This document shows, in pieces, positions 58,334-64,000 of a DNA stretch of 64,000 bases. Position 1 is the stretch's first letter; each line of letters starts with the position of its first letter. The notes under the pieces were generated by a model. The model was given only the letters and a program-made list of their open reading frames with translations, searched no databases and was not told where the DNA came from. Origin of the DNA: Tessaracoccus lacteus (GTDB lineage Bacteria > Actinomycetota > Actinomycetes > Propionibacteriales > Propionibacteriaceae); contig NZ_CP123967.1 in the NCBI RefSeq assembly GCF_029917005.1, positions 2,170,001 to 2,234,000 on the forward strand. Reading direction: 5' to 3'. The translations under genes and the position numbers were made by a program.

Positions 58334-59125
58334 TCAGGCGGCCAGGATGGCAGCACCCATGAGGTCGAAGAGCCGCGCGTCAAGGTCCGGCAGCGAGGCG
58401 ACGGGGTGGGAGAAGGCCGCGAAGACCAGCAGCGTCTCCTCGGTGCCGACCAGCATCATCGTCAGTCCGCGGGCGTCGACGTCGACGCAGAAGACGCGGT
58501 CGGCCATGTGCTGGCACACGTTGGGCATCGCGGGCTTGCTGACGACCAGGCCGGGCGTCGCGTCGACCATGACGGCCCAACAGAGGTCCTTGAGCATCCC
58601 CTGGTCGAGGCCCGCGACCTTCTCGAAGGCGGCGTAGCCATCGACGGCCGAGGGCGCCTCATAGTGGAACTGGTCCCCGTCAATGACGGTGGCGCCGGTC
58701 AGGTCGTGCAGCACCGCCCTGCGCACGGCGACGACGCCGTAGCGGACGCCGGGCATGTCGGCCAGCGATGCGACCGATGATGGCAACTCACCGAGGGCCA
58801 CCTCGGCGGCTGGGACCCACGTCAGCTCCCCGAGCAGGTGCACGGAGGCGGACACGATCGAGACGGCCGGATCCGGGGCCTGCTTCACCACGTCGAGGCG
58901 CACGTCGATCGGGACGCCGTCGCCGGCTGCGGCCAGGGCGCCCGCGGGGATCGCGGCGACCACCAGCGAGCCGTCCTCGGCGATGCCGTGCGCTACAAAC
59001 TCGAGACACTCGCCGACGCGGTAGGCGTCGAGCGAAGCCGCCCCAGCCCCTCCCACGAGCCTGCGCGCAAGCGCCGCCGCGCGCCCTTCGACCTCGGTCT
59101 TCGGCGCCTCGAACGACAGTGTCAT
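58334..59125 (-). CDS. DUF2470-like protein, probably iron-regulated
   Basis: A 263-residue protein resembling actinobacterial DUF2470-containing proteins, which accompany haem oxygenase/HugZ-type functions. The C-terminal part (VCQHMADRVFCVDVDARGLT, then LVFAAFSHPV) fits DUF2470. The N-terminal part (GRAAALARRLVGGAG, CLEFVAHGIAEDGSLVVAA) fits the split-barrel side. A DtxR/IdeR-type box lies upstream, supporting an iron or haem role. It starts at ATG 59125 with GGAGGA upstream. The family assignment is tentative. Confidence 0.6.
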   Translation of the reverse strand: MTLSFEAPKTEVEGRAAALARRLVGGAGAASLDAYRVGECLEFVAHGIAEDGSLVVAAIPAGALAAAGDGVPIDVRLDVVKQAPDPAVSIVSASVHLLGELTWVPAAEVALGELPSSVASLADMPGVRYGVVAVRRAVLHDLTGATVIDGDQFHYEAPSAVDGYAAFEKVAGLDQGMLKDLCWAVMVDATPGLVVSKPAMPNVCQHMADRVFCVDVDARGLTMMLVGTEETLLVFAAFSHPVASLPDLDARLFDLMGAAILAA

Positions 59126-59190
59126 GCGTCGGTTCCTCCGTGTGACGGTCCCAGTCAATTTCACAACTGCGGTGTTGCGGTATGTGCAAC

Positions 59191-59209
59191 GTAGGCCACC
59201 CTAACCTAT
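59191..59209. promoter_or_regulatory. candidate DtxR/IdeR iron box
   Basis: The minus strand reads ATAGGTTAGGGTGGCCTAC, matching 14 of 19 positions of the TTAGGTTAGGCTAACCTAA consensus, with the left half nearly perfect. It lies about 65 bases upstream of the DUF2470-like start, where it could block transcription when iron is plentiful. Confidence 0.6.
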
Positions 59210-59263
59210 GTCGCCGCATAGCGCGTCATCGGCCCCCTCAATGAGATCCCCGGACAAGCGGAC

Positions 59264-59293
59264 GGCCCCGCCCTGCCGAAGCAGGACGGGGCC
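59264..59293 (-). terminator. terminator after groEL
   Basis: A 13-base inverted repeat with one mismatch (59264-59276 with 59281-59293, cgaa loop) lies 20 bases after the groEL stop. Confidence 0.8.
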
Positions 59294-59313
59294 GCGCGGG
59301 AGAGTTCAGCGAC

Positions 59314-60915
<1,602 letters not shown>

Positions 60916-61212
60916 TTACTTGGAGACGACGGCGAGGATGTCGCGGGCGTTCAGGAGCAGGTACTCCTGGCCGTCGTACTTGACCTCGGTGCCGCCGTAC
61001 TTGCTGAAGATGACGACGTCACCCTCGGCGACGTCGAGCGGGATGCGGTTGCCCTTGTCATCGACGCGGCCGGGGCCGGTGGCGACGACCTTGCCCTCCT
61101 GCGGCTTCTCCTTGGCCGTGTCGGGGATGACGAGGCCGGAGGCGGTGGTCTGAACGGCCTCGAGGGGCTGGATGAGGATACGGTCCTCGAGCGGCTTGAT
61201 CGTGGTTGCCAC
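60916..61212 (-). CDS. groS: co-chaperonin GroES (10 kDa)
   Basis: Lid subunit of the GroEL-GroES folding chamber, 98 residues. It begins [19 protein letters not shown], has the mobile loop [17 protein letters not shown] and ends [13 protein letters not shown]. The start is GTG 61212 with a GAAAGG site upstream; further upstream codons are not family-like. Two CIRCE elements precede the operon. Confidence 0.96.
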   Translation of the reverse strand: MATTIKPLEDRILIQPLEAVQTTASGLVIPDTAKEKPQEGKVVATGPGRVDDKGNRIPLDVAEGDVVIFSKYGGTEVKYDGQEYLLLNARDILAVVSK

Positions 61213-61302
61213 GTCAACACCTTTCTTTTCGTTATCCGGGTTGCCCCGGGTCACTTGCTTGCATTCAGGGGCCGGGCGTCGTCGCGGGTGCCGCCTGGCC
61301 GG

Positions 61303-61375
61303 TTAGCACCCGACGGGGTCGAGTGCCAATGTCTAAGTTATCGCGGAGTTAGCACTCATTCAAGCCGAGTGCCAA
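61303..61375. promoter_or_regulatory. two CIRCE elements (HrcA operators) upstream of groES-groEL
   Basis: Copy 1 is ttagcaccc-N9-gagtgccaa (61303-61329) and copy 2 is ttagcactc-N9-gagtgccaa (61349-61375). Copy 2 matches the consensus in all but one position. They lie 90-160 bases upstream of groES. The second overlaps the stop codon of the Nudix gene. HrcA repression relieved by heat shock is expected. Confidence 0.92.
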
Positions 61376-61862
61376 GACTCGGCAGCGTGGTGACCTGCCA
61401 TCCGGTGCTGTGCCCGCCGTCGTAGGGGATGACGCCGTGGAACTGTGCGATGGAGGCGTCGAACACCAGCGGTAGGAAGTGCCGGTCGCCGTCCCACATC
61501 GGCAGCCGCATCATCGTCGCGACGTCGTGCCAGGCGAGCGTCCCCTCCTCGTTCGAGTCGGGGATCTCGCCGGTGAAGCCGGTGATGAGGAACACGAACC
61601 CGAACACGTCGCGGCCGTTGAAACCGGGCCAGGAGACGGTGCCGCGCAACTCGAGGTCGGTCGCGTCGATGGCCGCCTCCTCCATCAGCTCGCGGCGCAT
61701 GGCCGCGACGACGTCCTCCCCCGGCTCGACCTTCCCGCCGAGCCCGTTGTACTTCCCCAGCTGTTCGTCGGAGGAGCGCGCGATGCGGTGCACCAGCAGC
61801 ACGCGCCGCCTGGTTGGATCGGTGACGTAGCCGAGGACGGTGAGTTCGGGAGCAAACGACAT
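61356..61862 (-). CDS. Nudix hydrolase (MutT-like)
   Basis: A 168-residue pyrophosphohydrolase. The Nudix box is GKVEPGEDVVAAMRRELMEE, followed by A-A-I, with the required RExxEE glutamates. A nearby IARSSDEQLGKYNGLGG matches the 8-oxo-dGTP diphosphatase group, so nucleotide-pool cleaning is likely but the substrate is unproven. It starts at ATG 61862. Its stop lies inside the second CIRCE element, so groES promoter elements overlap its 3' end. Confidence 0.9.
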   Translation of the reverse strand: MSFAPELTVLGYVTDPTRRRVLLVHRIARSSDEQLGKYNGLGGKVEPGEDVVAAMRRELMEEAAIDATDLELRGTVSWPGFNGRDVFGFVFLITGFTGEIPDSNEEGTLAWHDVATMMRLPMWDGDRHFLPLVFDASIAQFHGVIPYDGGHSTGWQVTTLPSLGTRLE

Positions 61863-61915
61863 GCCTCGACGCTAGTCCACCGGCTCCATCTCATCTTCCG
61901 CTTCGACGCCAGAGC

Positions 61916-62185
61916 ATGGCTAGACGTGCCATGCCCGTCGCGGACGGGCCCAGTCTCGAGGTGGGGAAGCCGGTGAGCCCCTGGCACGTCGGGGCCTGGG
62001 ACTACTCGGACAGCGGCGCGCAGGGGTACCGGCCGCCGGCCGGCTCCGTCGAGGGCTGGTGCTACACCGGCACCCCCTGGGCGCTGATCGGCACCGCGGC
62101 GGGCCTCGCGGCGGCGGTCGCCGTCCTGGTGCTGGTCGCCCGCCGACGCCGCAGCGGCCCCTCCGGCGCGCTCGGCGGGCGCTGA
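61916..62185 (+). pseudogene. 5'-truncated DUF4430-like surface protein
   Basis: An 89-residue frame that resembles only the C-terminal part of the DUF4430-type protein encoded next. It shows PWHVGAWDYSDSGAQGY, SVEGWCYTG, a transmembrane helix (ALIGTAAGLAAAVAVLVLVA) and a basic tail ending GALGGR, like the neighbour's GPLGGR. The signal peptide and the first half of the domain are missing. It is most likely a duplication remnant, although the short frame could still be translated from ATG 61916. Confidence 0.6.
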
Positions 62186-62243
62186 CGGGGAAAATGCACC
62201 GCGCGTTTCGGCACAGCGCATGTCCGGCGCACTAGGCTGACGG

Positions 62244-62407
62244 GTGCCCGCCGACCGCGGGCGCGGCCCGAGAGGGAAGTCCGGTGCGAATCCGGCGCTG
62301 ACCCGCAACCGTGAGGCGAGAGCCGAGCCGGGAACCTGCGGAGGCCGGGAACTGAACTGTTGCGTCGAGGAATGCGCGGCTTCCGGGCTCACCGGATGCG
62401 TTCCTCG
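62244..62407 (+). ncRNA. cobalamin riboswitch with expression-platform hairpin
   Basis: The leader contains the conserved cobalamin core: gggaagtccggtgcgaatcc, then gctgacccgcaaccgt, and a B12-box-like segment gccgagccgggaacctgc. A hairpin of ten pairs with one wobble follows (62366-62375 with 62398-62407) and ends ten bases before the Shine-Dalgarno of the next gene. Binding of adenosylcobalamin would switch off the downstream transporter genes. Confidence 0.88.
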
Positions 62408-62428
62408 CGTGCCGCGAAGGAGCTCCGA

Positions 62429-63115
62429 ATGACCCGACGACTCGTGGTCGCCCTGCTGGGCGCGATCACCATGACCCTCTCCCTACTCACGGCGCCGCTC
62501 GCCGCCCACGCCGACGGCGAGTCCAACGCCGTCGGCGAGTGCCTGTCCTCCGATGAGGTGTGGCTGCTGATCGTCGACGAGGAGGGCACCGTCATCGCCA
62601 ACCAATGCGTCGGCACCCCCGCCACCGGCATCGCGGCTATCGAGGCCGCCGGCGTCGCCATCGGCTACGACTCCAGCAACTTCGTCTGCACGCTGGGCGG
62701 CCAACCGTCCGAGTGCCCGGCCGCCTTCAACGGCCAGTACTGGAACTACTGGCAGGGCTCGGCGGGCGCCGAGTACGCCTACGCGCAGACCGGCCCCGCC
62801 GAGAGCGTCCCGGCGGGCGGCACCATCGAGGCCTGGTGCTACAACAAGGCGGATGAGGAGGGCTGCACTCCGCCCACGCTGAAGATCGTCCAGGACGGCA
62901 CCGAGGTCGCACCCGCGGCCGGGGCCACTGCCCAGGACCTGCCCGTCACCGGAGCCGAGGCCACGCAGGGCGAGGCTGCCGAGGAGGAGACCCCTGAGGA
63001 CTCGGGCACGATGGGCTGGATCGTCGTCGGCATCGCGGTGGTCGCCGTCGGCGCCGGGCTGATCGCCTGGCAGGTCGGGCGTCGTAAGAAGACCGGCCCG
63101 CTCGGCGGTCGCTGA
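62429..63115 (+). CDS. DUF4430-type surface protein, riboswitch-controlled
   Basis: A 228-residue exported protein. A signal peptide (LVVALLGAITMTLSLLTAPLAAHA) is followed by a DUF4430-like domain (WLLIVDEEGTVIANQCVGTP, then FNGQYWNYWQGS and GTIEAWCYN). A linker with LPVTG at residues 161-165, a transmembrane helix at about 185-206 and a basic tail close the protein. Such proteins sit beside ECF cobalt/cobalamin transporters and may capture the substrate. The LPVTG lies some 20 residues before the helix, unlike a normal sortase signal. It starts at ATG 62429 with AAGGAG upstream. Confidence 0.8.
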   Translation: MTRRLVVALLGAITMTLSLLTAPLAAHADGESNAVGECLSSDEVWLLIVDEEGTVIANQCVGTPATGIAAIEAAGVAIGYDSSNFVCTLGGQPSECPAAFNGQYWNYWQGSAGAEYAYAQTGPAESVPAGGTIEAWCYNKADEEGCTPPTLKIVQDGTEVAPAAGATAQDLPVTGAEATQGEAAEEETPEDSGTMGWIVVGIAVVAVGAGLIAWQVGRRKKTGPLGGR

Positions 63116-63120
63116 GCCGT

Positions 63121-64000
63121 ATGCCACGCCTGCTGCCCCGGATCGCACCCGCCGAGGCCGCCCCTCCCGTCGCCGACCAGCGGCGCGAGGGGCGCTTCGT
63201 GCACCCGTGGGCCTGGTGGGGCTGGGCGCTGAGCGCCAGCGCGGCCGTCAGCCTGACGACCAACCCGCTGGTCATCGCCTGCCTCGCCGCTGCCGTCGTC
63301 GTGGTGGTGCTGCGCCGCCGCCCCGACACCCCGTGGGCCAGGTCGTTGAAGATCTACCTGATGATCGGCGCTTTCATCGTCGGCATGCGCCTGTTCTTCC
63401 AGATCGTCATCGGTGGCGTGCGCTCCGGACCGGTGCTGTTCACGCTGCCGTCGGTGCAGCTGCCCGCCTGGGCGGCGGGCATCACGCTGGGCGGCCCAGT
63501 CACCGTCGACGGCCTCGCGTTCGCCTTCTTCGACGCGCTGCGGCTGGCCGTCATGCTGCTGTGCGTCGGCGCCGCGAACTCGCTCGCGAACCCGCGCACC
63601 GCGCTCAAGTCCGTCCCCGCCGCGCTGCGCGACATCTCCACCGCCGTGGTCATCGCGCTCGGCCTGATCCCCCAGCTCATCGCGTCGGTCCACCGCGTCA
63701 GGCGCGGCCAGCGGCTCCGCGGCGGCAGGCGGCGCGGGCTGGCCGCCGTGCCCGGCACGCTGATCCCCGTGATCGAGGACAGCGTCGAGGGGTCGCTGCT
63801 GCTCGCCAGCTCCATGGAGGCCCGCGGCTACGGCCGCACCCGGCGCGCCGACGAGCCGCGTCGCGGCACCTGGCAGCTGATCGTGGCGCTCCTGCTGATC
63901 GTGGGCGGCATCTACGCGCTGCTCGGCGTGCCGACGACCTCGACGACGGCCCTGGGTCTCAGCCCGGCGACGCTGGTAGCGCTCGCCCTGCTGCTGGTAG
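63121..64000 (+). CDS. energy-coupling factor transporter T protein (CbiQ/EcfT), 3' end outside window
   Basis: About 293 N-terminal codons of a polytopic T component that links the ATPases to a substrate-binding S component. Four or more membrane helices are visible, and the coupling motif S-x-E-A-R-G-Y-G occurs in ASSMEARGYGRTRR near residue 230. The start is ATG 63121, five bases after the DUF4430 gene, so both lie under the cobalamin riboswitch. Cobalt or cobalamin-precursor uptake is inferred; ATPase and S-component genes would be expected beyond the right edge. Confidence 0.88.
   Translation, partial: MPRLLPRIAPAEAAPPVADQRREGRFVHPWAWWGWALSASAAVSLTTNPLVIACLAAAVVVVVLRRRPDTPWARSLKIYLMIGAFIVGMRLFFQIVIGGVRSGPVLFTLPSVQLPAWAAGITLGGPVTVDGLAFAFFDALRLAVMLLCVGAANSLANPRTALKSVPAALRDISTAVVIALGLIPQLIASVHRVRRGQRLRGGRRRGLAAVPGTLIPVIEDSVEGSLLLASSMEARGYGRTRRADEPRRGTWQLIVALLLIVGGIYALLGVPTTSTTALGLSPATLVALALLLV

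Overview
The window is a high-G+C actinobacterial chromosome segment. A member of the Propionibacteriaceae (Tessaracoccus-like) is the most likely source. This rests on the gene content, two DUF222/HNH (REP13E12-type) genes, dispersed repeats of the 'ccctgagcctgtcgaaggg' type, GTG starts and a B12-riboswitch locus; the genus is not proven. Most of the window is ordinary, densely packed core genome. No tRNA, rRNA, CRISPR array, integrase or transposase was seen.

Layout. 1-3475: the 5' part of metG, a degraded DUF222 3' end and an intact DUF222/HNH gene. 3883-8906: YchJ-like protein, RNase HI, MsrA, a UvrA-like ABC ATPase and a GNAT enzyme. 8974-15721: a nucleoside uptake and salvage operon (BMP lipoprotein, ATPase, two permeases, cytidine deaminase, adenosine deaminase). 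15847-19234: phosphotransferase, CorC/HlyC membrane protein and PurU. 19407-24330: DUF485 protein, acetate symporter ActP, malate dehydrogenase, VKOR, DUF3017 protein and FolD. 24343-35623: purH, purN, PerM-like (DUF6350), a PknH-like sensor protein, sucD, sucC, an M23 peptidase and pcrA, closely resembling the order known in mycobacteria (uvrD1-M23-sucC-sucD-perM-purN-purH). 35681-44630: a cardiolipin-synthase-like protein, a GlsB-like membrane protein, a lactonase-like propeller, a PspC-type two-component system with PspC proteins, guaA and cysK.

44883-48322 is the clearest acquired module: a NaeI-type restriction endonuclease, a divergent C5-cytosine methyltransferase, and a third gene matching the methylcytosine-dependent AspBHI/Mrr family. 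It has visibly lower third-position G+C and is followed by a second DUF222/HNH gene (48412-50346) carrying in-frame repeat insertions.

50643-64000: an ABC exporter with its TetR regulator, a META-domain lipoprotein, chorismate mutase, guaB3-guaB, a decayed surface-protein fragment, a DUF1540 protein, a probable iron-regulated DUF2470-like protein, groEL-groES under two CIRCE elements, a Nudix hydrolase, and a cobalamin-riboswitch locus encoding a DUF4430 surface protein and an ECF/CbiQ transporter protein that runs off the right edge.

Functionally the window combines purine synthesis (PurH, PurN, GuaA, GuaB, GuaB3) with nucleoside salvage, one-carbon metabolism (FolD, PurU), TCA-cycle steps (Mdh, SucCD), chaperones and genome maintenance. 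The most interesting accessory parts are the restriction island with a methyl-dependent nuclease beside a methylase, the DUF222 family with a shared upstream element, and intergenic repeats with competing inverted-repeat pairings.
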